From: Acetobacterium fimetarium
GTDB lineage: Bacteria > Bacillota > Clostridia > Eubacteriales > Eubacteriaceae
Length of the DNA stretch: 62,149 bases
Reading direction: 5' to 3'
Assembly (NCBI RefSeq): GCF_014284475.1
Contig: NZ_WJBC01000018.1
Location: 1-62,149 of the forward strand
Shown one piece after another: positions 17,701 through 25,963 of the stretch. The notes below the pieces were generated by a model. It saw nothing but the letters and a program-made list of their open reading frames with translations, did not search any database and was not told where the DNA came from. The position numbers and the translations under genes are program-made. Position 1 is the first letter of the stretch. The number at the start of each line of letters is the position of its first letter.

Positions 17701-19001
17701 CATCTATTGTAAGTGTAACTACTGAAGATGCTGCAACCGCAGCCGTTGGCAAAGCAACATCATCAAGTGCAGCAACACCGTCACTTCAAGATAAATACGT
17801 AGTATCTGGTATTGCTGGTGGCATTACAGGTACTGGTGTAACAACAAAAGACGTAAAAATTCGTGCGCTTGTTAACACAGGCAGTGATGTTGTCACAGTA
17901 GAAAAAACAGTAACAGTGTCTAAAGAAGCATTAGTAGCTACATCAATAAAAGTATTAGATGGAAATCTTGATGCTAACTTAGATGGAGTTGATGATGAAA
18001 TGACTGCACCATCATGGACTTTTGCAGATCAAGCAGCTTTAAAGGCAGGTATTGATTTACTTGCAGACTGTGGTAATCTTGGTCAACCTTATGTAAGAGT
18101 GTATGACCAATTTGGAGTAGCAGCACCAGCATTGAATGCTACAACTACAACTAAAGGTATTACATTATTATGTAACGTAACAGCTGATAGTGATTTTGCT
18201 TATGGCACTAATGATAAAATTGCCTTCGCTCTAGTTGATGGCGGTGGTGCAGCAAATTACGATTCTGCTACTGTTAAACTTGGTGTTACAGCTGATAAAA
18301 CAACTTTTAAAGCTGGATCAACCTTTAAAGCAGTTGTTACAACAAGCAATGGTTTGTCAAAGACTATTGATTTTGCTGTAACGAGTGCGACTTTACCGGC
18401 TTCAATTAACTTAGTGTCAAATACTGATGTCTCTAAAAAAGGTGGAGCAAGTGTTACATTAGGTTCAGCACCTGCTACAACTAAAACTGCATGGTTAGCA
18501 CCAGACGGTACTACATCATTTAGTGAAGGTTCTACCATGACTAAATTAGTAGGTGATGGAGCAGCGACAACAATTCTTGCACCAACAACTGAAGGTAACT
18601 ACTTTGTATACATTGTAGATGCCAAAGGTAATATTTCAGCAGCTTCAGATAATAAAGTAATTGTTGATAATACATTGCCAACAATTAGTGTTGCTACAGT
18701 TACTCCTGGAGGCGCTCCAGGCACTGATGCGGTACTTGCTTTAACTGCAAATGAAGTAGCTACTTACTACTATGCTGTTTTACCTGCAGCATCAGCCGCA
18801 CCTAACGCAGCTGAGATCATAGCTCAAACACAGTCTATTAAAGGGACAGCAGCTTATACAACGGCTGCTACACCTCAAAATATTAATGTTACGAGTTTAA
18901 CTGCAGCAACTGCTTACAAATTATATGTTGTAGTTGTTGATGCTGCTGGAAATGAGTCAGCTGTTACAACTACTGCGTTCACAGCAGGCCCAGCGGTTTA
19001 A
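14799..19001 (+). CDS. Large secreted ChW/FIVAR surface protein (S-layer-like)
   Basis: A 1400-residue protein with a signal peptide (residues 1–25, cut after VFA). Three ChW-type repeats run at about 52–95, 105–152 and 162–205; the first is degenerate, with RLEGFQIKL at its end. Three FIVAR-type helical repeats follow at about 208–390 (YAALTKALADNVV and KVDAATTAI-like segments). About 1000 residues of Ala/Thr/Val-rich beta-sandwich, Ig-like repeats come next, with recurring DQYG motifs. ChW repeats are thought to tie proteins to the clostridial cell surface. From about 15.4 kb the gene prefers A/T-ending codons, unlike its GC-richer neighbours, which with the long leader suggests a very abundant product. 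GGAGG precedes the ATG. Confidence 0.88.
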   Translation: MKKLTASILSAMLMLSMVFSSSVFAANDATQASAWDSFVGLFTKATTSETMGVEYAGWVQDVGQTPTDGTYITGPGRLGTPGLSRRLEGFQIKLTGAIPTGASIKYIVHVEDYGWMGNINDTTTWKANGIYAGTKDESKRIEDIKIVLVGADGKTLPGYSVSYAGHVENEGDTAWVSDGASFNNTGKSQRLECLEVKVVQTKADMTAYTAAVAQAKAVDGELFTTTTYAALTKALADNVVTDTDTQVKVDAATTAITTAFNALVPVSDLDAYNAAVTKANAAVKADYTADSYAALTKALADNVVTNDDTQAKVDGAVTAINDAYDALVEVADMTAYDAAVTKAKAAVEADYTADTYAALEKALADNVVTNQDTQAKVDEATKAINDAYDALELVVKVDGATVATAKTIEVAFNTPIADTSKVTFAVKRGAINVTGLTVTWNSDKNKATLTSTTNYTAGDYTIKAAGMTFGVDTATVKVEAQKVGSIEIVGDNVVATAAGASTGIVNYIVKDQYGTDVTKETVAMNLTWTASAGTVTDDNQGKATWNKGSAIVVTGTAIDTVTLTAFDPATTKTAAKKLTAVAASNVNTFGFDGEPVVPTNATRLTSGQNDVVFNYTAADQYGNAVVLLSTDLSQLQFMSTDTAVVDPASAAIVNKKLTFDFKSGIATAKEVTLTAINKNTGATSQVKFTVNPVADASEPTIVPPTTNFGVGASNFKVYLTVADQYGKQLTADEIVTASKANKFQFASTNTAVMTVAAANSVAKDTTGAFIYIAAGGSATSGQSATLSFTVTASGKVATQAFTLVAAKVPAAMTLVPSSTTLTEGAASTLKATFVDQYGDPITTALTYKVKFTSSDTSVAAAPANESLANMVTAGKTVTALSGSAGKSTTMTAELFNDANGNSTLDAGELVDTKTVTYAVTNATGLTYSITDIPKIYGNASLNLDSAYAKEIKVVAKDGSGNTVSIPSSSIVSVTTEDAATAAVGKATSSSAATPSLQDKYVVSGIAGGITGTGVTTKDVKIRALVNTGSDVVTVEKTVTVSKEALVATSIKVLDGNLDANLDGVDDEMTAPSWTFADQAALKAGIDLLADCGNLGQPYVRVYDQFGVAAPALNATTTTKGITLLCNVTADSDFAYGTNDKIAFALVDGGGAANYDSATVKLGVTADKTTFKAGSTFKAVVTTSNGLSKTIDFAVTSATLPASINLVSNTDVSKKGGASVTLGSAPATTKTAWLAPDGTTSFSEGSTMTKLVGDGAATTILAPTTEGNYFVYIVDAKGNISAASDNKVIVDNTLPTISVATVTPGGAPGTDAVLALTANEVATYYYAVLPAASAAPNAAEIIAQTQSIKGTAAYTTAATPQNINVTSLTAATAYKLYVVVVDAAGNESAVTTTAFTAGPAV

Positions 19002-19011
19002 TAAAAACAAT

Positions 19012-19590
19012 CGGTGCCAAAAACAAACGGTGCCTGTTACTTAACTTATTCAACTTAACTTATTGAGAGAATTTAATAAGTTGGGTGGTTAAGAAAACAG
19101 AGAATAGAGACGATTCGAGACATACGGTGCCTGTCACTTAACTTATTCAACTTAACTTATTGAGCTGGATGGTTTAGAAACAGAGAATAGAGACGATTCG
19201 GGTTCTTAGAACATACGGTGCCTGTCACTTAACTTATTCAACTTAACTTATTGACAAGCGGTGCCTGTCACTTAACTTATTCAACTTAACTTATTGAGTT
19301 GGCGGTTGAGAAACAGAGAAATAAAACAGAGAGACGATTCGGGTTCTTCGGGACTCGGGTCGTCTTTTCTTTTGGAGACAAACGGTGCCTGTCACTTAAC
19401 TTATTCAACTTAACTTATTGAGCTGGATAGTTAATGACAAACGGTGCCTGTCACTTAACTTATTCAACTTAACTTATTGAGGTGGATTAAACAAACGGTG
19501 CCTGTCACTTAACTTATTCAACTTAACTTATTGAGGTGGATGGTTTAGAAACAGAGAATAGAGACGATTCGGGTTCTTCGGGACTCGGGA
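19012..19590. repeat. Array of seven GGTGCCTGTCACTTAACTT repeats
   Basis: Copies start near 19034, 19125, 19216, 19260, 19385, 19444 and 19497. Each reads GGTGCCTGTCACTTAACTTA, continued by TTCAACTTAACTTATTGAG. Several continue into a GAGACGATTCGGGTTCTTCG/GGACTCGGGTCGTC hairpin that looks like a terminator. Further copies are at 20229, 21528, 23029–23060, 23218 and 23300 and, inverted, at 27205–27243. No coding sequence is seen. The short GGTGCC start and hairpin content are those of REP/REPIN elements; a RAYT gene is at 23.5 kb. Confidence 0.8.
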
Positions 19591-20190
19591 ACACAAGGGG
19601 ACGGTTCTATTGTGCACTTTGTTGGCTGAAAAATCTGGGGGAATCTGTCTGGAAAAGTTTTTGCTGGTGACTCTGATTTCCAACTTTTGTCTGTTTCCAA
19701 TCAGTTGCACCAGTTTCTGCCCACCCAAACTCACTACGGGGAACACAAGGGGACGGTTCTATTGTGCACTTTGCTGGTTGAAAAATACTGAGGAATCTGT
19801 CTGGAAAAGATTTTGCTGGTAGCTCCGGCTTTCAGCTTTTGTCTGTTTCCAATCAGTTGCGCCAGTTTCTGCCCATCCAAACTCACTGAAGAATTTGAAT
19901 TCTCCAACCAGTCCATCTTTTTTGTCCTAAAATTGCCGTCAGTGTCGACAGTCGTGTCAGATCAGTTCAGTTGTGATGATTCCGGACTCCAGTGCCAGTC
20001 GATATGACGACAGAGCCACCCAATCCGGACGATAGTAGAACACAAGGGGACGGTTCTATTGTGCACTTTGCTGGCTGGAAAACCTGGAGGAATCTGAATG
20101 GAAAAATTTTCGCTAGTGGCTCTGGATTCCAGCTTCTGTCTGTTTCCAATGAGTTGCGCCAGTTTCTGCCTAGCCAAACACACTGAAGAA
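19591..20190. repeat. Three ~150-bp AACACAAGGGGACGGTTC repeats
   Basis: Near-identical units begin at about 19591, 19741 and 20039. Each starts AACACAAGGGGACGGTTCTA and continues with TTGTGCACTTTG, then TTGCCAGTTTCTGCC-like sequence. The start is palindromic (CACAA..TTGTG). Short antisense reading frames here are products of the repeat. 19895–20038 is unique AT-rich sequence with nothing recognised. Confidence 0.75.
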
Positions 20191-20228
20191 TTTGAATTCT
20201 CCAACCAGTCCCATCTTTTTCACTGTTC

Positions 20229-20345
20229 CGGTGCCTGGCACCACTTAACTTATTGACTTAACTTATTGAGTTGGTGAGCGGAGGGACTAGAGAAAATAGA
20301 GAGGCGATTCGGGTTCTACGGGACTCGGGTCGTCTTTTCTTTTTT
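20229..20345. repeat. GGTGCCTGGCACC palindrome and terminator-like hairpin
   Basis: The perfect palindrome GGTGCCTGGCACC (20230–20242) opens another TTAACTTATTG repeat, followed by GACGATTCGGGTTCTACGGG/ACTCGGGTCGTC and a T-rich tail. The same palindrome recurs at about 23060. Confidence 0.7.
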
Positions 20346-20486
20346 TAAGTTGGAGGCGCGGCGGTCAGCGGAAAGTGGACAAGCTGCTGGTATGGTAAAA
20401 AATTGGATTATTTTCCAGAATCAAATTTAATAGCATTTTAAAGGGAGATCAATTATAATGATATTAATAGCAAAGAAGGTGAATGA

Positions 20487-21497
20487 ATGAAAGTGACTGA
20501 GACAAAAGTGCAAAATCCCCACGATAAGTTTTTTAAAGATACATTCTCAAATCCGGTATTGGTCAGAGACTTTGTTGAGAATTATCTGCCAGAACCTATT
20601 TTAAAACTAGTTGATTTGAATGAACTGGAGATTCAGAATGGCAGTCACGTCGATGAAGAACTCAGTGAGGTCTTCTCAGATATGTTGTTCCGGACAAAAA
20701 TCAATCAGAGAGATGGCTATCTCTATTTTCTGTTTGAACACAAGAGTTATCCGGATCGAATGGTTGCCCTGCAGCTACTGACTTACATGGTTCGCATCTG
20801 GAATCAGAAGGTCAACAAGGAAAATCAGACTCATATTCCGGTGATTATTCCAATGGTGATTAGCCATGGAAAAACGAAATGGAAGAGTGGATCGATGTTC
20901 AGTGATCTGATCCTGAATTTTGAATCGTTTCCGGAAGAAGTCAAACAACTGATACCGGATTATCGCTACCAGCTCTATGATTTATCGCAGTTTTCGGATG
21001 AAGATATCAAAGGAAAGGCAGAGCTGATGATTGCATTGTCCGTTGCCAGGGATATTTTCAAAAAAAGCGGTGAGGAATTTCTGGAAACGATTTTCAAGGC
21101 TGCCAGAGCTTTAGCAGAGTTAGATGAAAAGGAAACGGGTATTCAGTATTTTGAAACCTGTATGCGCTATATTCTGACATCCGGTCCAAAGCTTTCAAGG
21201 GAGCAATTGAATACTGTGATTAAGGAATTGGAAGTAACCTACAAGAAAGGGAGTGAAGTAACCATGACATTGGCTGAAATTTTAAGAGAAGAAGGTTTTG
21301 AAAAAGGTATTGAAAAAGGCGAAATCAAAACATTAATCAAAATGGCAATCAAATTGTTGACTCAAAAATTCGGTGTCATGCCTGCTGAGTATTCTGAAGC
21401 GATTACAAAATTGGATTCAACAAATTTAGAGATTCTAATTGATGGAATTAAAGGTTTTGAAAATTTAGATGATGTCAAAAAATATTTAGACCTCTGA
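20487..21497 (+). CDS. Rpn family recombination-promoting nuclease / putative transposase
   Basis: A 336-residue protein of the Rpn (PD-(D/E)XK, formerly 'transposase_31') family. The nuclease core is at residues ~10–110: NPHDKFFKDTFSN, then FSDMLFRTK with the catalytic Asp and YLYFLFEHKS with the Glu-x-Lys pair. E. coli RpnA is a DNA endonuclease that promotes RecA-independent recombination. The C-terminus (about 255–336) is helical and charged. AAGGTG precedes the ATG. It stands alone in repeat-rich DNA, and a 129-bp partial copy of its core lies at 23083–23211. Confidence 0.88.
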   Translation: MKVTETKVQNPHDKFFKDTFSNPVLVRDFVENYLPEPILKLVDLNELEIQNGSHVDEELSEVFSDMLFRTKINQRDGYLYFLFEHKSYPDRMVALQLLTYMVRIWNQKVNKENQTHIPVIIPMVISHGKTKWKSGSMFSDLILNFESFPEEVKQLIPDYRYQLYDLSQFSDEDIKGKAELMIALSVARDIFKKSGEEFLETIFKAARALAELDEKETGIQYFETCMRYILTSGPKLSREQLNTVIKELEVTYKKGSEVTMTLAEILREEGFEKGIEKGEIKTLIKMAIKLLTQKFGVMPAEYSEAITKLDSTNLEILIDGIKGFENLDDVKKYLDL

Positions 21498-21950
21498 TGC
21501 TTGCAGGAGTTAAGACATACGATGCCTGTCACTTAACTTATTCAACTTAACTTATTGGGTTGAGAAGTTGATTCAGAAAAACGGAAGACGTCGTCAGTAA
21601 GTGGACAAGTTGCTGGCCAAGTACTGAAAAGAATAGTAAGTGCCTAGATGGCAATAGCAAGTCTGATCCAAACCTGTTATACTGATGACATCATTATTTG
21701 AGGCACTTTTTATAGTTATGATTGAGTCTGCATGCGTCCGTGCCGATATATCAGGCACCGTGGGGCAAAAATTCATATTACCATGGCAAATCTGGCCGGC
21801 AAATTGCAAGTGGGAAAAATCTGAAAGAAAATGTTTATAATTTCTCATTTCAAAGTTTATAGAAATATCTTTAAATAATAAAGGAAATATTGTTATACCT
21901 ATGTTAAAATAAGATTATAAAAATCATGGATAAAGAAATGAGATGGTAAG
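21498..21950. other. Gap after the Rpn gene
   Basis: It holds one GCCTGTCACTTAACTTATT repeat (21528–21570) and then AT-rich unique sequence. GTGGACAAGTTGCTGG at 21602 echoes GTGGACAAGCTGCTGG at 20374, so similar sequence flanks the Rpn gene on both sides. No gene was recognised. Confidence 0.5.
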
Positions 21951-23015
21951 ATGTCATTCCCAAAAGAAAAAAAAGAACGAATTGAAAAATATATTTTGGA
22001 GTTGATTAAAAACGACGATACAGAGCATTGCAAAAGTAAAACGATGAGTACTTTCGGTATTTCGACAACTACTTATTATCGTTATCTGAAAAGCCTAGAA
22101 ACCAGAAACCTTATTCAGAAAAAGGAAAATGACCAATATCATCTTGTAGAGATACGAAAAGAGTTTTTCTTTTATCGCAATGCAAATCTGGAAGAAGATG
22201 CAGTTTTTCGCAAAGACATTTTCCGATTTATCGAAAATTTGCCGGAAAATGTGCAAAACATCTGGTATTATGCTTTCACTGAAATCATGAACAATGCTAT
22301 TGAACACTCTTCATCGGACAATATAAGCGTATCTGTCGAGGAAACGGCGCTGGATATAATCATGTTGATTACGGATGATGGGATTGGAATATTTAACAAT
22401 ATTCGAAATTTTATCATTAAAACCACAGGTGATGATATCACGCTGGAAGACGCAATGCGGGAATTGTTTGTAGGAAAATTTACCACCAAATCCGAAAACC
22501 ATTCGGGTGAGGGGATTTTCTTCACATCACGTATTATGGATTTGTTTATAATCGCTTCGGGTGGACTGATCTTTTCTCACGATAATTACAAAGATATGGA
22601 AGCAAAAATATCCGATGTCGCACCTGATGCGCATATTTCAGATAGGGGGACAAATGTCATGATGCGTTTATCAAAAGACACACCAAAACAATTGAATGAT
22701 GTTTTCAACGAGTTTGCACCGGTTGATGAAGGTTTTATTAAAACTGAAATCAAGTTAAAAAATTTTTGTGAGCATGGATACCCGGTTTCCAGGTCTCAAG
22801 CGAGGCGGATTCTTGAGCGCCTAAACCTTTTTAAAGAAGTCACCTTGGATTTTGAAGGGTTTAATGATGTTGGGCAGGCGTTTTGTCATGAAATATTTGT
22901 AGTCTTCCAAAACAGATGCCCTGATATCCAAATCAATTATGTTAATGCCAGCGATTCCATTAAAGGAATGATCACCAGGGTGTTGAATACAGCTAACCTA
23001 TTGAAGAAGAATTAG
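21951..23015 (+). CDS. HTH–GHKL ATPase–STAS-like (DUF4325) protein
   Basis: A 354-residue protein with three parts. Residues 1–65 form a winged-helix-like region (MSTFGISTTTYYRYLKSLE). Residues ~90–240 are a histidine-kinase-like ATPase: N box EIMNNAIEHS, G1 DDGIGIF, G2 GEGIFFTSRIMD. Residues ~260–345 fit the STAS-like DUF4325 domain (SRSQARRILERL, DFEGFNDVGQAFCHEIFVVF). There is no phosphoacceptor His domain and no membrane segment, so it is not a classical sensor kinase. It looks like an anti-sigma or switch-type ATPase with its STAS partner fused to a DNA-binding domain. The biological role is unknown to me. Confidence 0.8.
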   Translation: MSFPKEKKERIEKYILELIKNDDTEHCKSKTMSTFGISTTTYYRYLKSLETRNLIQKKENDQYHLVEIRKEFFFYRNANLEEDAVFRKDIFRFIENLPENVQNIWYYAFTEIMNNAIEHSSSDNISVSVEETALDIIMLITDDGIGIFNNIRNFIIKTTGDDITLEDAMRELFVGKFTTKSENHSGEGIFFTSRIMDLFIIASGGLIFSHDNYKDMEAKISDVAPDAHISDRGTNVMMRLSKDTPKQLNDVFNEFAPVDEGFIKTEIKLKNFCEHGYPVSRSQARRILERLNLFKEVTLDFEGFNDVGQAFCHEIFVVFQNRCPDIQINYVNASDSIKGMITRVLNTANLLKKN

Positions 23016-23028
23016 TCATACGCGTATA

Positions 23029-23345
23029 CGGTGCCTGGGAAACCTCCGAAATGGGTTCCGGTGCCTGGCACCACTTAACTTAAGAACTCAGTGAGGTATT
23101 TTCAGATATGTTGTTCAGGACAAAAATCAATCAGAGCGACGGATATCTCTATTTTCTATTTGAACACAAGAGTTATCCGGATCGAATGGTTGCCTTACAG
23201 TTACTGACTCAACAAACGGTGCCTGTCACTTAACTTATTCAACTTAACTTATTGAGGTGGAAGGTTTAGAAACAGAGAATAGAGACGATTAGACATACGG
23301 TGCCTGTCACTTAACTGATTGAGCTGGATGGTTGCGAAACAGAGA
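23029..23345. repeat. REP copies flanking a gene fragment
   Basis: GGTGCCTGG and the GGTGCCTGGCACC palindrome (23029–23080) precede the Rpn fragment. Two GGTGCCTGTCACTTAACT copies (23218 and 23300) follow it, the second truncated. They lead up to the RAYT gene. Confidence 0.75.
23083..23211 (+). pseudogene. 129-bp fragment of the Rpn nuclease core
   Basis: Nearly identical to about 20658–20786 of the Rpn gene (AACTCAGTGAGGT… through CGAATGGTTGCC…), with a few substitutions. It covers the catalytic stretch from FSDMLFRTK to YPDRMVAL, without start or stop, between two REP copies. The REP borders suggest it was copied together with repeat DNA. Confidence 0.85.
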
Positions 23346-23541
23346 TTAGAGACGATTCGGCTTCTGCGGAATGCGGGACGTCTTTTTGCATTCATGATGG
23401 GCGATTTTTTGACCAAGCAAGAAAAAGATATAGTGCCAGTCATGATCGTTCAGTAACCATTCATCAAAATTAATTTACTTCCACCAAAGATTGCAAACGA
23501 TGCCAGTTTCTGATAAAATAATATCAAAGCGGGGTGATTGT

Positions 23542-24396
23542 TTGGGCAGAAAACCGATGGTGGAATACAGTGGCGGGGTCTATCATTTGATCCAGCGGGG
23601 AAATAACCGCGAATACATTTTCAGTCGCAATGAGGATAAGGAATTCTTTCTGGAACTGATCCGTGAGGTTCAGTTAAGGATGGGGTTTGAATGCTACGGT
23701 TTTGTCATCATGGGGAATCATTATCACCTGATCTTCAAAAGGCATGAGGTCCCGATCAATGAGATCATGCATCGGATCAATTCCCAGTTCAGTCGCTACT
23801 ACAACCAGAAAAACAAACGTACCGGCCACGTTTTTGAAAACCGGTACAAAGGCTACCATGTCAAGGATGATCGCTACCTGTTGTCACTGCTCAGATACGT
23901 GCATCAGAATCCGGTGTCGGCAAAAATCTGTGGCCATGTCTGGGAATACCGGTGGAGCAGTGATCAGTATTATCGAAAAAACAATCCCCTGAGCCTGGTC
24001 AACATCGATTTCGTGCTGGCTATATTTTCGCAAGATCGTAGCCAGGCGATACCGGCCTACTGCGAGTTTATGGACGCGAGACAGCTGGAAAATCAGTCTG
24101 ATTTTGAAACACCAGACCAAAATGAAACGACGAAAAAAACGGCGACGCCCCTGGCGCCGGATAAAAAATCAGAGCAAAAAACCAGTCAGCGAACGCTGGA
24201 TGAGCTTTTAAGAGCTGCTTCAGGGGATGAAGAAATCTATCATGCCATCAAATCGGGTTCGCGAAAGCGGTTTTTAAGCACCCATAAAAAAACTTTTATT
24301 CTGATGGCGATCCGGGAAAACTACACGATGCGGCAGATTGGTGAGCATATCTCCGTCAGCGAAGTGGCGATTTATAAAATGTCAGTTAAAGAGTGA
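23542..24396 (+). CDS. REP-associated tyrosine transposase (RAYT, Y1 HUH family)
   Basis: A 284-residue protein. Residues ~1–150 are the Y1/HUH 'Transposase_17' domain: RKPMVEYSGGVYHLIQRGNN at the start, the HUH motif as NHYHLIF, and the catalytic-Tyr helix SQFSRYYNQKNKRTGHVFENR. The C-terminal ~100 residues end in a helix-turn-helix (MRQIGEHISVSEVAIYKM), as in many RAYTs. RAYTs are single-copy IS200-like enzymes that handle REP hairpins as single-stranded DNA. The start is set at a TTG (23542) five bases after GGGGTGA, because RAYTs normally begin (M)xRKPRxEYPG; an ATG at 23491 has no ribosome site. It overlaps the preferred comM region only by proximity (20 bp). Confidence 0.88.
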   Translation: MGRKPMVEYSGGVYHLIQRGNNREYIFSRNEDKEFFLELIREVQLRMGFECYGFVIMGNHYHLIFKRHEVPINEIMHRINSQFSRYYNQKNKRTGHVFENRYKGYHVKDDRYLLSLLRYVHQNPVSAKICGHVWEYRWSSDQYYRKNNPLSLVNIDFVLAIFSQDRSQAIPAYCEFMDARQLENQSDFETPDQNETTKKTATPLAPDKKSEQKTSQRTLDELLRAASGDEEIYHAIKSGSRKRFLSTHKKTFILMAIRENYTMRQIGEHISVSEVAIYKMSVKE

Positions 24397-24416
24397 AAAT
24401 CTTCCGGGAGGGAAAT

Positions 24417-25955
24417 ATGGCATCGATTGTAAACAGTTTTGCGATTTCAGGAGTTGAGGCCTATCTGGTGGATGTTGAGGTGAAAACCATCCCCGGCCAG
24501 CCGATGATCTCAATAGTGGGTTTGGGTGACACGGCGGTCAAAGAGGCACGGGAACGGGTTGAAGCCGCGATCAACGACAGCCGATACACCTTTCCCCAGA
24601 AGAAGGTGGTCATCAATCTGGCTCCGAGCGATCTGAGAAAAAGCGGGTCTCATTTTGATTTATCGATTGCCATCGGCATTCTGATTGAAACTGGCCAGCT
24701 GGTACTGAAAAAAGAAGAAAAATTCGGGATTATCGGTGAACTGTCCCTGAATTCCCGGCTGCGGGCCTGCTCCGGGATTCTGCCAATGGTGATTGCGGCA
24801 AGAAATGCCGGCGTCAAAAACATCATCGTGCCGCGGGATAATCTGCGGGAGGCGTCGCTGGTCGCCGGTATCCAGGTTTACGGCTTTGCGGCGCTGAAGG
24901 ATGTGGCGGAATTTCTGGAGGATAAAAAGCCCTATCAGGCGGATGAAAAGAATACCGAATCCCCTGCCCGTGACGGGATGGAAGGGGTTGATTTTTGCGA
25001 CGTTCAGGGACAGGATGGCCTGATTGAGTACATCGTTGTGGCCGCTGCCGGCGGTCATAATCTGCTGATGATTGGTTCGCCCGGCTGTGGTAAATCGATG
25101 ATTGCCAAGCGGATCCCGACCATTTTGCCCAGCATGACGGAAGAGGAAGCTCTGGAAGTCACAAAAATCTACAGTGTTGCCGGCATTCTGAAGGAAAAAG
25201 GCGGCCTGATCCGCAACCGGCCGTTCCGATCGCCTCATCACAATGCTTCCACCAACTCTCTGATTGGCGGCGGCAAGGATGCCACTCCCGGTGAAATTTC
25301 GTTGGCCCATAACGGGGTATTGTTTCTGGATGAAATTGCCGAGTTTGGGAAAAATACCCTGGAATCCCTGCGCCAGCCGATGGAGGATCAGCGGGTTACC
25401 ATCTCCCGGGTCAGATATACCAACACCTACCCGGCCAGCTTCATGCTGGTGGCAGCCATGAACCCCTGTTCCTGCGGCTACTTTGGCACGGATCGCTGCA
25501 AATGCACCGATTATGAAGTGATGAAATACCGGCAGAAAATTTCCGGGCCGATTATGGATCGGATGGATATCCAGAAATATGTGCGGCCGGTTGACTTTAT
25601 GGATCTGTCCAACGACTATCAGGGCGCCACCTCTGAAAGCCTGAGACAGCGGGTTGAAGCGGCCCGTAAAATCCAGCAGCAGCGGTTTGCCAAGATACCG
25701 GGGATCAACTGCAACTCCCAGATGAGCAATCAACTGATTAAGGAACACTGTATCCTGGAAGACGATGGAAAAAAGCTGCTGATGCTGGCCTATCAGCGGT
25801 ATCAGTACAGTGCCAGAGCCTATCACAAGTATCTCAAGGTGGCCAGAACCTTTGCCGATATGGAAGCATCGGCAAAGATCCGCAAAAAGGATGTGGCCCT
25901 GGCCATCATGGCCAGAGATTTAGAGAAGGATCGGGCAGGCATGACTGTTCTGTAA
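24417..25955 (+). CDS. comM: YifB/ComM family Mg-chelatase-like AAA+ ATPase
   Basis: A 512-residue protein with an N-terminal Lon-protease-like fold ChlI domain (GVEAYLVDVEV…PMISIVGLGDTAVKEARERV), a central AAA+ domain and a C-terminal Mg_chelatase_C domain. The AAA+ domain carries Walker A IGSPGCGKSMIAKR near residue 222 and Walker B GVLFLDEIAEF near 305. A conserved CSCGYFGTD…CKCT cysteine pair lies near 355. ComM is a hexameric helicase that promotes branch migration of transformed single-stranded DNA. The ATG at 24417 follows GGGAGG. dprA starts nine bases after its stop, so the two form an operon. Confidence 0.93.
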   Translation: MASIVNSFAISGVEAYLVDVEVKTIPGQPMISIVGLGDTAVKEARERVEAAINDSRYTFPQKKVVINLAPSDLRKSGSHFDLSIAIGILIETGQLVLKKEEKFGIIGELSLNSRLRACSGILPMVIAARNAGVKNIIVPRDNLREASLVAGIQVYGFAALKDVAEFLEDKKPYQADEKNTESPARDGMEGVDFCDVQGQDGLIEYIVVAAAGGHNLLMIGSPGCGKSMIAKRIPTILPSMTEEEALEVTKIYSVAGILKEKGGLIRNRPFRSPHHNASTNSLIGGGKDATPGEISLAHNGVLFLDEIAEFGKNTLESLRQPMEDQRVTISRVRYTNTYPASFMLVAAMNPCSCGYFGTDRCKCTDYEVMKYRQKISGPIMDRMDIQKYVRPVDFMDLSNDYQGATSESLRQRVEAARKIQQQRFAKIPGINCNSQMSNQLIKEHCILEDDGKKLLMLAYQRYQYSARAYHKYLKVARTFADMEASAKIRKKDVALAIMARDLEKDRAGMTVL

Positions 25956-25963
25956 GGGGAAAA

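Noticed and set aside
19012-20345. CRISPR-like or coding repeats
   Set aside because: Spacing is irregular, repeats contain hairpins and differ in length, and no cas genes or long frames exist; REP-like elements explain it better.
24660-25826. 388-codon minus-strand frame opposite comM
   Set aside because: It is a shadow of the GC-rich comM codons, with no ribosome site or domain signal, and comM is certain.
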